A stretch of 64,000 bases of DNA from CAZUXY01 sp964624235 (GTDB lineage Bacteria > Spirochaetota > UBA4802 > UBA5368). The translations under genes and the position numbers were made by a program. The notes below the pieces were generated by a model, which saw nothing but the letters and a program-made list of their open reading frames with translations, searched no databases and was not told the DNA's origin. Positions 45,241-54,162 of the stretch are shown piece after piece. The stretch spans positions 1 to 64,000 of the forward strand of contig CAZUXY010000005.1 of NCBI GenBank assembly GCA_964624235.1, given 5' to 3'. Each line of letters begins with the position of its first letter. The stretch's first letter is position 1.

Positions 45241-46455
45241 TCAGCGGCGGGACAGCACTCCTTTGCCCTGTGGCCCGTCGGAAGCAACAGGCCTGCCTAT
45301 GCGAATGAGGGATACATCACGATAATAGAATTTTAAAATATCATTGAATTTTGCCCCTTTCTCCGCCATACCCTTTGCGCCCCACTGACACATGCCGACA
45401 CCATGACCCCATCCGTGCCCCTTCAAATGGAGCCCGTTGCCTGTTTTGTATGCATCGAAGTACAGGCTTTTTATTTTCTTATCCGGGAAGATGAGCCTGA
45501 AGTCATTGCCGCTCAGCCTGGTAATACCGTTTTCATGGGTTATTTCCACTTCACTTATACGGTCCTGGTTTTTTCTGAATGATAATCCTGTAATATTCCC
45601 TACCCCGTGGTATTTTCTGCCAAGATGGTGTTTTATATCATAAAGACTGATATGCTCCTCCCATCTGTAATGGGGGGATTTTTTGCAGTAGCCGCATCTT
45701 GTCAGGGTCAGGTACGGTTGGTCCGTTCCCTTCCATACATAACGGTCGTCGATGGTGTGGCCGCCGCAGGTCGAATGGAAAAAGGCCAGTATGGGACGGT
45801 TCCTGTATACGGCTATAAGGCCCGCTGTTTCGTCCACCGCCCTGCAGGTAGTTTTTTTCTCGGCCGAGATCCCCTGGTACACCTGGGAAAAGCCGGTGCT
45901 TTCCAGATCGTAAAGCGATTCTTTTTTTGTCATGATATGATAGTACGCATAGGTACGCGCGGCTATGGCCTGCGCCTTCAGCGCTTCAATGTTCCAGGAT
46001 GAGGGTATCTCGTTGGGAATAACTCCGTAGAGGTAATACTCCATTTTTACTTCATTGATTACATGTATCTTGCCGAGGATGCTGTGCATCTCGATAATAC
46101 CGCGATAGCCCTTCCCGTTTACGGTGACCGGAGCGTCCCATGATTCCACCACCACCGGTTTGCTTATACGGTCAGGATAAAAATAAACCTGCCTCCCCTT
46201 CCCTTCGTACTTTATGTCCCTGTTCCTGATATTCATGATCCTCATCTTTCCCCCGGCGCCCACGAGCACCCTGTCAGTCGTCTTGAGTATCAGTACCCTG
46301 ACATAGTCTTTGTCCAGGCCGACCTCGGCGCTTTTTTTAAGCAGATAATCACGCGAGGGAGTGCACGAGACCATGAAGAAAACCACGGCGGGAAATAATG
46401 CCGCGGACATGAACCAACGTGGCAGACGGGATTTATACCGGGAAGACATGCGCAT
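45241..46455 (-). CDS. SpoIID/LytB-like lipoprotein
   Basis: This 404-residue protein has a lipoprotein signal (SAALFPAVVFFMVSC). A SpoIID domain follows: IPNEIPSSWNIEALKAQAIAARTYA, SQVYQGISAEK, AVDETAG, HSTCGGHT and the closing GHGWGHGVGMCQWGAKGMA. In SpoIID the domain is a lytic transglycosylase acting on peptidoglycan stripped of stem peptides; in spirochaetes, which do not sporulate, the role is probably cell-wall remodelling. It starts 15 bp after the XerD-like gene. Confidence 0.92.
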   Translation of the reverse strand: MRMSSRYKSRLPRWFMSAALFPAVVFFMVSCTPSRDYLLKKSAEVGLDKDYVRVLILKTTDRVLVGAGGKMRIMNIRNRDIKYEGKGRQVYFYPDRISKPVVVESWDAPVTVNGKGYRGIIEMHSILGKIHVINEVKMEYYLYGVIPNEIPSSWNIEALKAQAIAARTYAYYHIMTKKESLYDLESTGFSQVYQGISAEKKTTCRAVDETAGLIAVYRNRPILAFFHSTCGGHTIDDRYVWKGTDQPYLTLTRCGYCKKSPHYRWEEHISLYDIKHHLGRKYHGVGNITGLSFRKNQDRISEVEITHENGITRLSGNDFRLIFPDKKIKSLYFDAYKTGNGLHLKGHGWGHGVGMCQWGAKGMAEKGAKFNDILKFYYRDVSLIRIGRPVASDGPQGKGVLSRR

Positions 46456-46470
46456 GACGAGTGCTGCGTG

Positions 46471-47364
46471 CTACCCCTTCGGGTGGAATTTTTTGTGTAT
46501 TTTCTGCAGCTCTTTTCTCGCCAGATGGGTATAGACCTGTGTGGTTGAAATATCCATATGCCCAAGCAATTCCTGAACCGACCTCAGATCCGCACCGTTC
46601 TCGAGCATATGGGTCGCGAAGGAATGGCGCAGCGTGTGCGGTGTTATGTTCTTTCGGATTTCGGTCCTGTCCACGTAACCCTTGAGGAGTCGCCATACCG
46701 ATTTCCGGTTGAGCATGGAACCTTTTTTGCTGATGAAGACATACTCACTGCTGCGCTTACCGAGTATCACGGGTCGTGAATCGCTGATGTACTTTTTCAG
46801 CAGCCGTACCGCCTCCCTGCCTATGGGCACCAGACGTTCCTTGCTGCCCTTGCCCCTGACCTTGATGAAACTGTTGGTGAAATCCATATCCGACAGCGTC
46901 AGCTCCACCGCTTCTGATATCCTCAGTCCGCATGAGTAAAGCAGTTCGAATATCGCCTTGTCCCTCAGCTCGTACAGATCGATTTCCGAAACCGTGGTGA
47001 ACAGCTTCTCGATTTCTCTTTCGGTCAGGTAATCAGGGAGGGTCTTTTCCACCTGCGGTGTGCCGATTTTGCTGGCCGGATTTTCCATCGTACCGAAATT
47101 GTCTGAAATGAAGTTATAAAACTGGCGGATAGCCGCGAGAGACCTGGCAAGGGTCCGTGTGGAGTTTCTCTTTTTGATCTTTTCGTATTTTAAAAACCGC
47201 TGCACATCGTCATGGGTCGCGGTGAAAATGTCTTTATTGCTTCTGGAGAGGAATTCACTGAACTTTTTGAGATCATAGGTATAAGAATACACCGAATTCG
47301 GTGAAAGACCCTTCTCCGTTTGAAGAAAACGCCTGAATTTTTTAATGGCCTGGATTTCTTTCAA
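46471..47364 (-). CDS. xerD: Tyrosine recombinase of the XerC/XerD type
   Basis: This 297-residue recombinase has the SAM-like N-terminal domain and all catalytic residues: Arg in SCGLRISEAVEL, Lys in GKGSKERLVPIG, His-x-x-Arg in HTLRHSFATHML, His in LLGHMDISTT and the nucleophile Tyr in QVYTHL. It should resolve chromosome dimers at dif. I chose a TTG at 47364 because AGGAGA lies 6 bases upstream; no ATG is available near the family start. No dif site or second xer gene is evident here, so a single-recombinase system is possible. Confidence 0.93.
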   Translation of the reverse strand: MKEIQAIKKFRRFLQTEKGLSPNSVYSYTYDLKKFSEFLSRSNKDIFTATHDDVQRFLKYEKIKKRNSTRTLARSLAAIRQFYNFISDNFGTMENPASKIGTPQVEKTLPDYLTEREIEKLFTTVSEIDLYELRDKAIFELLYSCGLRISEAVELTLSDMDFTNSFIKVRGKGSKERLVPIGREAVRLLKKYISDSRPVILGKRSSEYVFISKKGSMLNRKSVWRLLKGYVDRTEIRKNITPHTLRHSFATHMLENGADLRSVQELLGHMDISTTQVYTHLARKELQKIHKKFHPKG

Positions 47365-47796
47365 AATAATTCTCCTGCTTACCAATATATTTACAGGGTA
47401 CCGCCATTGCCAACATCATCGTTACTTTTTATACCCTGTAAGCGCACTCTCATCCGGATAAACCCGGTTTTTATGTTCAAAAACCTACCCCTGAAACCGG
47501 ATTCCCGTGTTCCTCTGTGCTTTTCCGGCGGGAGTATGACAACCTTGTTCCGGTGCGGATCCTGATTAAAACACCTGTCCGCGATTTCTAATCTATATAT
47601 CGGAAATAATTGAATTATGTCTTAATAGTACTTTAGAAATATTTTTCCAAAAAAAATTTTCATTAAACGGGAAAAAGTTATGTGACATGATGGATGGGAC
47701 CCGCCCCGCGGCGGATTTCACTGGTATCCAGGGGAGATTATCAGACCTGATCGATGGTGTTAGTCCCGATCGCCGGAGTGTGCGGCCGGCACGGTA
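47365..47796. other. Intergenic stretch between xerD and the ABC exporter
   Basis: No gene is supported. The middle (47580-47680) is AT-rich with A- and T-runs. The part next to 47365 is C-rich on the plus strand and should contain the xerD promoter, read leftward. I see no clear terminator for the exporter operon. Confidence 0.5.
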
Positions 47797-48966
47797 TTAT
47801 TCGAACCTGAGGGCCTCTATGGGCTTGAGGTTTGATGCCTTACGGGCCGGATAATATCCGAAAAAAACGCCCACCGCACCGGAGAAAAAGAAAGAGATGA
47901 TGATGGAAAAAAACGACAGCAGAAAGGGCCAGCCGACAATAAGGGTAATGGTATAGTAGAGTACAACGGCAATTAAAATACCCACCACCCCTCCGCCGGC
48001 ACTCAGGGTAACCGCTTCGATGAGAAACTGGATGAGTATATGTTTTTTCTTGGCACCGATGGCCCTGCGGATGCCTATCTCCCTGGTCCGTTCACTTACC
48101 GAGACCAGCATGATGTTCATTATACCTATACCTCCCACTATGAGGGAAATCGACGCGATCCCTGCAAGCAGTATCGACAGGGTTTTTGAGACATATTCGA
48201 CCATTTTCAACTCGTCCTTACTGGTCCGAATTTTATAGTCCACCGGTTTCTTGTGCTCGCGGATTATGTATTCCTTTAATTTCTTTTCCATTGAATCAAC
48301 CAGGGATTCGGAATGAGTTGAAACATAGATTTCATCAAAATTCTTGGTGCCCAGCAGTTTAATACTCGCCGTGGTGTAGGGAATCAACACTACATTATCG
48401 GGATCTCTGCCCGACAGCGCCTGGCCCACTTCGTTGAGGGAACCTATCACCCTGTAGGGCACATTATTGGCAAGAATGGTCTTTCCCACCGGATCCTGAT
48501 AACCGAAAAGGGTCACCCTTACCGTATTGCCGATTATCGCGACTTTTTCATTCGAAAGGATCTCCATTTCGGTAAAATAACGCCCGTAATGGACCGGCCA
48601 CTCCTTGATCTCGAAGAATTCATTGCTTACACCCACCACTTTTGTGTAGAGGTTCATGCTGCTGAACTTGACCAGTATCGTATCGTTCCCCACGACGGGG
48701 GTGATGTTTTTTATTTCAATAATATGGTGGCGCAGTTTTTCCAGGTCCTCCGCCGAGAATCGGTTGGGTCTGCTTCTTACCGACATTGCGTTGGCGCCGT
48801 AGTTGAAAATTTTATCGCGAACCGCCACCCTTGCGCTGTTGCCGATACCCATCATCAGTATCACCGAAGCCACGCCTATAATCACCCCCAGACTGGTAAG
48901 GGCCGATCGCATTTTGTTCTTTCCCAGGGACCTTATGGCGGTTATGAAAAGGTTTTGTGCGGTCAT
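47797..48966 (-). CDS. MacB/FtsX-type ABC transporter permease
   Basis: This 389-residue permease has the MacB layout: TM1 near residues 22-42 (LTSLGVIIGVASVILMMGIG), a large periplasmic domain, then three C-terminal TM helices (LLAGIASISLIVGGIGIMNIMLVS onward) and an ERTREIGIRRAIGAKK coupling motif. Such proteins drive export through a TolC channel by mechanotransmission. I chose the ATG at 48966, one base after the ATPase stop; the frame extends 36 codons upstream inside that gene. Confidence 0.93.
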   Translation of the reverse strand: MTAQNLFITAIRSLGKNKMRSALTSLGVIIGVASVILMMGIGNSARVAVRDKIFNYGANAMSVRSRPNRFSAEDLEKLRHHIIEIKNITPVVGNDTILVKFSSMNLYTKVVGVSNEFFEIKEWPVHYGRYFTEMEILSNEKVAIIGNTVRVTLFGYQDPVGKTILANNVPYRVIGSLNEVGQALSGRDPDNVVLIPYTTASIKLLGTKNFDEIYVSTHSESLVDSMEKKLKEYIIREHKKPVDYKIRTSKDELKMVEYVSKTLSILLAGIASISLIVGGIGIMNIMLVSVSERTREIGIRRAIGAKKKHILIQFLIEAVTLSAGGGVVGILIAVVLYYTITLIVGWPFLLSFFSIIISFFFSGAVGVFFGYYPARKASNLKPIEALRFE

Positions 48967-48967
48967 G

Positions 48968-49690
48968 TCAGCGTTTCCCGGAAACCCTCTTTTTTTTGAC
49001 GGCAGTGTCCTCGATGATGGTGCCGTCGCGGAAGACCACTTTCCGGTCGGTATATTCGGCCACCGGAGGTTCATGGGTCACCAGGATGACGGTAATGCCG
49101 AGTTCATGGTTCAGGTTGGTGAAAAGGTTCATTATTTCCGCCGTATTACGCGTATCCAGATTTCCGGTAGGTTCATCCGCCAGTATTATGGCCGGATCGT
49201 TCATCAGGGCCCTTGCGATGGCCACCCGCTGTTGTTCACCTCCGGAAAGACGGTTGGGTTCATGATGTTCTCTCCCCTTGAGCCCGACTTTCGCAAGAAG
49301 TTCCCTGGCTTTAATCTTCAAATCGGCCGACTTCATGGCACCATGGTACAGCATCGGGAGTTCAACATTCTCCTGAGCGGTGGTGCGGGAAAGAAGGTTA
49401 AATCCCTGAAATACAAATCCGATTTTACGGTTTCTTATCACGGCTTTCTCATCATCGCTGAGTTTCTCGCCGTCGATCCCGTCCAGTATATACTTTCCCG
49501 AGGTCGGGGTATCGAGAAAACCCAGTATATTCATGAAAGTGGATTTTCCCGAACCCGACGCGCCCATGATGGCGATAAATTCCCCCTCCTCGATATCGAG
49601 GGATACATGATCCAGTGCCTTGACCGACACCTCCTCGCTAACCTCATAGATTTTAACGAGGTCTTTGATCTGTATAACCTTGGCCGCCAT
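48968..49690 (-). CDS. MacB-type ABC transporter ATPase
   Basis: This 240-residue ATPase has Walker A GASGSGKST, Q-loop FVFQGFNLLSRTTA, signature LSGGEQQRVAIARAL, Walker B IILADEPTGNLD and H-loop VTHEPP. It is of the LolD/MacB class that pairs with FtsX-like permeases. In E. coli MacB the two parts are fused; here they are separate genes. It starts one base after the adaptor gene stop. Confidence 0.95.
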   Translation of the reverse strand: MAAKVIQIKDLVKIYEVSEEVSVKALDHVSLDIEEGEFIAIMGASGSGKSTFMNILGFLDTPTSGKYILDGIDGEKLSDDEKAVIRNRKIGFVFQGFNLLSRTTAQENVELPMLYHGAMKSADLKIKARELLAKVGLKGREHHEPNRLSGGEQQRVAIARALMNDPAIILADEPTGNLDTRNTAEIMNLFTNLNHELGITVILVTHEPPVAEYTDRKVVFRDGTIIEDTAVKKKRVSGKR

Positions 49691-49691
49691 G

Positions 49692-50837
49692 CTATTTATT
49701 GAAACGCGTGTCCTTGACCTCTATTTTTTTGCCGATGCTGACCAGAACTTTTTCTCCCTCTTTAAGGCATTTCGAGGAAATAATTTCAGTGTAGGTATTC
49801 CCCGTGAGACCTGTTTTCACTTCACATCGTTCCATGGGCAGCTTGTTGACGCTGAGGGATTTTTCAATCCAGACATAATGTCTGCCGGGCTCGGGTTTGA
49901 TCTCAATGGGGGAAACTATCAGGGATTCGTTCGGCACACGAAGTACATTGGGGTGCTGATCGATTATTACCGTTGTGGTTGCGGTCATTCCCTGTTTCAG
50001 CAGCAGCTCCTTATTATCACAGGTCACGATGGCATCGTACATCACAATTCCGCCGCTTTTTATCGGGCGAAAACGTACCTGGTGTATTTTACCCTCGAAC
50101 ACCTTTTCCGGAAAGGCGCTGACCGTGAAAGTGACCTTCTGTCCTTTCCTGATTTTTCCTATATCGGATTCGTCGATATTGATGTTAAGAAACATCTTAC
50201 GCAAATCTTCGGCGATGACGAACATCTCTGAGTTGACCTTTACCAGATCCATAGGATCAACCGACCTGGAAATAACCGTACCCGATACCGGAGAGGTGAT
50301 TCTGGTATAGCTTTTATTCTTCAGCGCGATATTATATTCCACCTGGGACTGCTGCATAAGAGTATAAATCTTCTTGTAATTCAGCAATGCCTGGTCGTAG
50401 TCCTTTTGGGAGATCAGGTTCTCTTTCAGAAGGTTTTTTTTTGTCTCCATCTCCATTCTGGCGCCCTCGAGGTCCAGCTTCGCTTTCTCATACTGGGCGG
50501 AGACCCGCATCATCTGCTGGTCGATCTCGGATGAGTCTATTGTCGCCAGGGTCTGACCTTTCTTCACTTTCTGATTGAAATCCGTGTACACATGCGTAAC
50601 CACACCGTTGATTTTACTCAACACGGCGTATGAATCCAGAACATCCAGTGTGCCGGACACCGATATGGTTTTTATCACCTCGCCCCTCCCGGCCTTCTCA
50701 AACCGGTACACAACCTGGGCGGTTTTACCGCAACCCCTTGCCGCCAGAATAATCAGCACTACAACGCCCAGGGCACAGGCGGCGACGATTATAACTTTTT
50801 TAAGACCCCATCGCTCTATTATCGCTATTTTCCGCAT
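49692..50837 (-). CDS. Periplasmic adaptor (MacA/HlyD family)
   Basis: This 381-residue protein has one N-terminal TM anchor (VIIVAACALGVVVLIILAARG) and a membrane-fusion layout: a lipoyl half (VSGTLDVLDSYAVLSKINGVV), a coiled-coil hairpin (QMMRVSAQYEKAKLDLEGAR), a second half-lipoyl with ITSPVSGTVISR, then a beta-barrel. It links the inner-membrane ABC transporter to the outer-membrane channel. It overlaps the TolC-like gene by 13 bp. Confidence 0.94.
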   Translation of the reverse strand: MRKIAIIERWGLKKVIIVAACALGVVVLIILAARGCGKTAQVVYRFEKAGRGEVIKTISVSGTLDVLDSYAVLSKINGVVTHVYTDFNQKVKKGQTLATIDSSEIDQQMMRVSAQYEKAKLDLEGARMEMETKKNLLKENLISQKDYDQALLNYKKIYTLMQQSQVEYNIALKNKSYTRITSPVSGTVISRSVDPMDLVKVNSEMFVIAEDLRKMFLNINIDESDIGKIRKGQKVTFTVSAFPEKVFEGKIHQVRFRPIKSGGIVMYDAIVTCDNKELLLKQGMTATTTVIIDQHPNVLRVPNESLIVSPIEIKPEPGRHYVWIEKSLSVNKLPMERCEVKTGLTGNTYTEIISSKCLKEGEKVLVSIGKKIEVKDTRFNK

Positions 50838-52165
50838 AAAAAATCCTCTTCAACGCCAACGGTATTTGAAAGCTTCGCAAGCGCCGACAGATAATCATAC
50901 TTTGCCTTTATATAGAAAATCTCGGCATTGATAACGGCTGACTCCGCATCCTGGAGCTCAAGCTGCGACCCGATTCCGTTTTCATAGCTCCTGCGGGCGA
51001 AATCAAGATGCTTCTTCGCGTTTTCCTTCATCAGTCCTGAAAGATCGATCTGCTTTTTGAGTTCTCCCATTTCCTGATGGTAATTCCTGATCATTGATTT
51101 CATCGAAAGAAGCAGTTTTTTCTCACTATAAACCGCTTTATTGTATTCCGCCACCGCGGCGTCCACCCTTGCAGGTATCCCTCCGCCGGAATAGATCGGC
51201 ACCCTGGCCTGCAAACCCGCGTGAAAAGTGGGGTCCCACCGGTCGGGTTTGAAATTGTCCGTGATATTATCGGTCCCGGCCAGGTCTTTGTTTTCAAATC
51301 CCAGTGATCCGAACACGCTTAATGAAGGACTTCGGTTTGATTTCTGTACGGCGATATTGATTTTCTGGACTTCCTTGTTCATACGGCTGATCCGCAGTTC
51401 GGGATAGTTATTCTCCGCCAGCGCGTAGAGCTCTTTCAGGTTGAATCTCAGTACCGGCATGGTATCAATACCCAGCGGTTGCACATCAATCCCCTTGTCG
51501 TCGATTCCCAGGGCGGCAAGGAGTTGTATCTTGGCAAGATTTTCCTGGTTTACGGCGCGTTCGTATTCCAGGGCGGCCGATGCAAGGTCGACTTCGGCTT
51601 TGGTCACATCCTGAACGGGACGCTGTCCGTTTTTGAACAACAGACGCGTTTTCTCCAGCTTGATCCCGAAGCGTCTTTTAAGTTCCTGTTTCAATACGGT
51701 ATGGTCCCGAGCAAAGGCGTAGGCATAATAAGTGCTTTTCACATTGAGGATAATGCCCGATTCGACCTTCTGCTCGTTCATCTTCGCCAGGCCGATGTTC
51801 AGTTTGGCCGCCTCCTGGTTTCTGGTACGATTGGCATCGTATACGATGTAATTTGCCGTTGCCCCCGCAAATATTCCAAAAGTAGTGTCCTTTCCGGGGA
51901 GACTGAATTTCGCCGCGGATGTGTTCTCTTTAAGATACTCCACCGTTCTCAGCTCGCCGTTTATTATTATCCTGCTCGGAGCGAGTGAAAGATTGTAATT
52001 CGCCTGGGCTTTGTTTCGGTCCTGTCGAGACGCCATAATATCAGGATGGTTTTCCAGAGCGATGGCAACACACTCCTTAAGGGATATGGTCCGTTCTTTG
52101 GGATACGCCGTTCCTCCCGCGAGAATAAAACCGGCCATGAAAAATAAAAAAAACCGCAGCTTCAT
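50825..52165 (-). CDS. TolC-family outer membrane channel
   Basis: This 446-residue protein has a signal peptide (MKLRFFLFFMAGFILAGGTA). The TolC fold with two related halves follows: SLKECVAIALENHPDIMASR and later ELYALAENNYPELRISRMNK, each with long helices. It is the first gene of the exporter operon: channel, adaptor, ATPase, permease. I chose the ATG at 52165; the frame is open to 52276. The substrate is unknown; a lipid, peptide or siderophore fits the family equally. Confidence 0.91.
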   Translation of the reverse strand: MKLRFFLFFMAGFILAGGTAYPKERTISLKECVAIALENHPDIMASRQDRNKAQANYNLSLAPSRIIINGELRTVEYLKENTSAAKFSLPGKDTTFGIFAGATANYIVYDANRTRNQEAAKLNIGLAKMNEQKVESGIILNVKSTYYAYAFARDHTVLKQELKRRFGIKLEKTRLLFKNGQRPVQDVTKAEVDLASAALEYERAVNQENLAKIQLLAALGIDDKGIDVQPLGIDTMPVLRFNLKELYALAENNYPELRISRMNKEVQKINIAVQKSNRSPSLSVFGSLGFENKDLAGTDNITDNFKPDRWDPTFHAGLQARVPIYSGGGIPARVDAAVAEYNKAVYSEKKLLLSMKSMIRNYHQEMGELKKQIDLSGLMKENAKKHLDFARRSYENGIGSQLELQDAESAVINAEIFYIKAKYDYLSALAKLSNTVGVEEDFLCGK

Positions 52166-52499
52166 CAGATTACCGTACTGGAAAAAAGTTTTATGAACTG
52201 TTTCGTCAGACATCACTGAATAGAAGATTAACCGTATCGGAAACTGCAAGGCAGATTTCGTTACATTTCCTTTCAATCCGGTTGTTATATATGCATTCGG
52301 CGTTTTTACCGGACCTCTTTATCACCGAACGCCGGTTACGCACCGTTTATCAACGCGGCAGATGGAAATGACTGAATCGCAACCATCTGAACATCCAATC
52401 CGGGACCATGTCAATCCATTCTTAACAGGTTTTTTAGGCAGTCCGGGAAAAAATCATTGACAGTACCCCCCCTTCCTTTATGAAGGATACGGCTTTTTT
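52166..52499. other. Divergent intergenic region between tolC-like gene and tRNAs
   Basis: No gene is seen. It separates the leftward exporter operon from the rightward tRNA pair. The tRNA promoter is listed separately. AT-rich DNA at 52250-52300 may hold the exporter promoter. Confidence 0.5.
52457..52484 (+). promoter_or_regulatory. Candidate sigma-70 promoter of the tRNA pair
   Basis: TTGACA at 52457-52462 is a perfect -35 box. TATGAA at 52479-52484 is a fair -10 box at 16 bp spacing. This places the start about 10 bases before tRNA-Thr. Confidence 0.6.
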
Positions 52500-52572
52500 G
52501 CTGGCGTAGCTCAACCGGTAGAGCAGCTGATTTGTAATCAGCGGGTTGGGGGTTCAACTCCTCTCGCCAGCT
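52500..52572 (+). tRNA. tRNA-Thr (anticodon TGT)
   Basis: The acceptor stem GCTGGCG (52500-52506) pairs with CGCCAGC (52565-52571). The D-arm is GCTCAACCGGTAGAGC. The anticodon stem GCTGA/TCAGC holds loop TTTGTAA with anticodon TGT at 52533-52535. The T-arm reads GGGGGTTCAACTCCTCT with two G-U pairs. No CCA is encoded. It is followed by tRNA-Tyr after four bases. Confidence 0.96.
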
Positions 52573-52576
52573 TTAA

Positions 52577-52658
52577 GGTGAGGTTCCCGAGCGGCCAAAG
52601 GGAGCAGACTGTAAATCTGCCGGCGAAGCCTTCGATGGTTCGAATCCATCCCTCACCA
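52577..52658 (+). tRNA. tRNA-Tyr (anticodon GTA)
   Basis: The acceptor GGTGAGG (52577-52583) pairs with CCTCACC (52651-52657), with A as discriminator. The anticodon loop CTGTAAA carries GTA at 52611-52613. A long variable arm (CGGCGAAGCCTTCG) shows the class II form typical of bacterial tRNA-Tyr. It is co-transcribed with tRNA-Thr. Confidence 0.96.
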
Positions 52659-52660
52659 AC

Positions 52661-52692
52661 AAGCTATCGGATAATAACCGATAGCTTTTTTA
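52661..52692 (+). terminator. Rho-independent terminator of the tRNA pair
   Basis: AAGCTATCGG pairs perfectly with CCGATAGCTT around a 7-base loop and is followed by a T-run, directly after tRNA-Tyr. Confidence 0.9.
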
Positions 52693-52774
52693 TATAATAC
52701 ACTCTTATAACCGCATTGCAACCATCTGTATAGTGCACCATTTTCTCTCATCCAGCCGGAGTATCACAGGAACA

Positions 52775-52806
52775 ATAAAAAACTCCTTCATCAAAGGGAA
52801 GGAGTT
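52775..52806 (-). terminator. Rho-independent terminator after the DUF1858 gene
   Basis: On the minus strand AACTCCTTC pairs with GAAGGAGTT and is followed by TTTTTATT. It lies about 65 bp after the DUF1858 stop. Confidence 0.8.
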
Positions 52807-52871
52807 ACACTTTTTTACTCTCAGCACAGGCTGATACGATATTCAGATTTATATTGATAATACTGATACCA

Positions 52872-53081
52872 TCAACCCACCATCTGGTTCATTTCGGTGA
52901 CCATTTTCTCTATCTGCCCCTGGTTCAAACCATGGGCCATGGCTCCCTGTTCTATGGTTTCCACCGTCGCGATATGACATCCTATGCAGTGCAGACCGTA
53001 GCTTGCCAGTATGGGAGCTGTTCTGGGGAATTTCTTTATGAGCTCCCCGAAGGTCATTTCCTTGGTGATTTTATCTGACAT
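52872..53081 (-). CDS. DUF1858-domain protein
   Basis: This 69-residue protein matches DUF1858: ITKEMTFGELIKKFPRTAPIL, then the Cys pair GLHCIGCHIATVETIEQGA. Such small proteins are thought to bind a metal or take part in redox chemistry and are often found near hybrid-cluster or molybdenum enzymes. The ATG at 53081 has SD GGAGAGAAA. It is transcribed alone, away from the ThiF-like gene. Confidence 0.9.
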   Translation of the reverse strand: MSDKITKEMTFGELIKKFPRTAPILASYGLHCIGCHIATVETIEQGAMAHGLNQGQIEKMVTEMNQMVG

Positions 53082-53382
53082 CCATTTCTCTCCTGAAATT
53101 ATTATAATTGTATAATATATTTGAAATTACTCCAAGTGTCCATAATTTTTCCGCGATTTTCATCAATTTAAACCTCCACCGGAGATTAATCGATAAAAAA
53201 GTCAATCCCGGTGATGTAGAATACATGATCGTCAACGGTACTTTCCGGGAACCCGCTAAAAACCGGCATATCCACAGTACCATCAATAAAAACAGACCGG
53301 ACACGGGAAACTTGTTGTTTTAGTGGCCGTACGGAAATAGTATAGGAACCACATTGCTTATAAAGACACCAACAGGATTTAA
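53082..53382. other. Divergent intergenic region between DUF1858 and ThiF-like genes
   Basis: It is AT-rich, with promoters expected for both directions. Open frames here on both strands are short, without SD, and antisense to one another; I do not accept any as a gene. Confidence 0.5.
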
Positions 53383-54123
53383 ATGATGATTACTACAACT
53401 GAGATGTACCGCTATATCCGTCAAACCGGTATACAGGGATGGGGCGCTGAGGGACAGGAAAGACTAAAAAATTCCACGGCTTTCATCGCCGGCGCCGGAG
53501 GGCTCGGCAGTGCGGTGCTTTATTATCTGGCATCGTGCGGGACAGGGAGTCTCAGGATATGTGATTTCGACACCGTGGATGTTTCAAACCTGAACCGTCA
53601 GATATTGCACAGTCAAAAAGATATCGGTAAAACCAAAACGGAATCGGCTCTCGAGACCCTCTCGGAATTAAATCCTTATATACGCATTGTCCCTCTCAAA
53701 GAACGACTGACACCGGCAAACGCCGATGATCTGGTGGGAGACTCCGACATTATACTTGACTGTCTGGACAATTTCCCGGCACGGATGATCATTAACAGGA
53801 TTGCGGTAAACAGGTCCATACCAATGGTGCATGCGGGAATTTCCGCTTTTCAGGGTCAGCTGATTTTTCTTCACCCACCGGACACCCCGTGTCTGGCCTG
53901 TATTTTCCCCAAAGAGGTCCCCTCAAAAACAACCCAGGTGATCGGCGCCACGGCGGGAATCATGGGATCCCTGCAGGCCCTGGAAGCAATAAAATATTTA
54001 ACCGGGATCGGCGGTAATATGAAGCACCGGATGCTTTTCTTCGATGGGAATGATATGAGTTTCGAAACAATGAAGATAGTGAAAAATCCCGACTGTACTG
54101 TCTGCGGAAGCAAAACAAGGTAA
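53383..54123 (+). CDS. ThiF/MoeB-family adenylyltransferase
   Basis: This 246-residue E1-like enzyme activates the C-terminal Gly of a ThiS/MoaD-type sulfur carrier. It shows the ATP motif GAGGLGSAVLYYLASCG, the DFDTVDVSNLNRQ segment with the catalytic Arg, Asp in LDCLDNFPARMIIN, and two zinc Cys pairs (CLACIF, CTVCGSK). The Cys found in MoeB near VxAGV is replaced (KTTQVIGATAG). No rhodanese domain and no carrier protein gene are near, so the specific pathway (thiazole, molybdopterin or other) is open. AGGA lies 6 bases before the ATG. Confidence 0.9.
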   Translation: MMITTTEMYRYIRQTGIQGWGAEGQERLKNSTAFIAGAGGLGSAVLYYLASCGTGSLRICDFDTVDVSNLNRQILHSQKDIGKTKTESALETLSELNPYIRIVPLKERLTPANADDLVGDSDIILDCLDNFPARMIINRIAVNRSIPMVHAGISAFQGQLIFLHPPDTPCLACIFPKEVPSKTTQVIGATAGIMGSLQALEAIKYLTGIGGNMKHRMLFFDGNDMSFETMKIVKNPDCTVCGSKTR

Positions 54124-54162
54124 CGGGCGCGACGCCGCCATCCGCCGCGCCCGGCTTTTCAT

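Noticed and set aside
53071..53304. 77-codon minus-strand frame and opposing plus-strand frame
   Set aside because: Both lie in an AT-rich promoter region, oppose each other and lack an SD.
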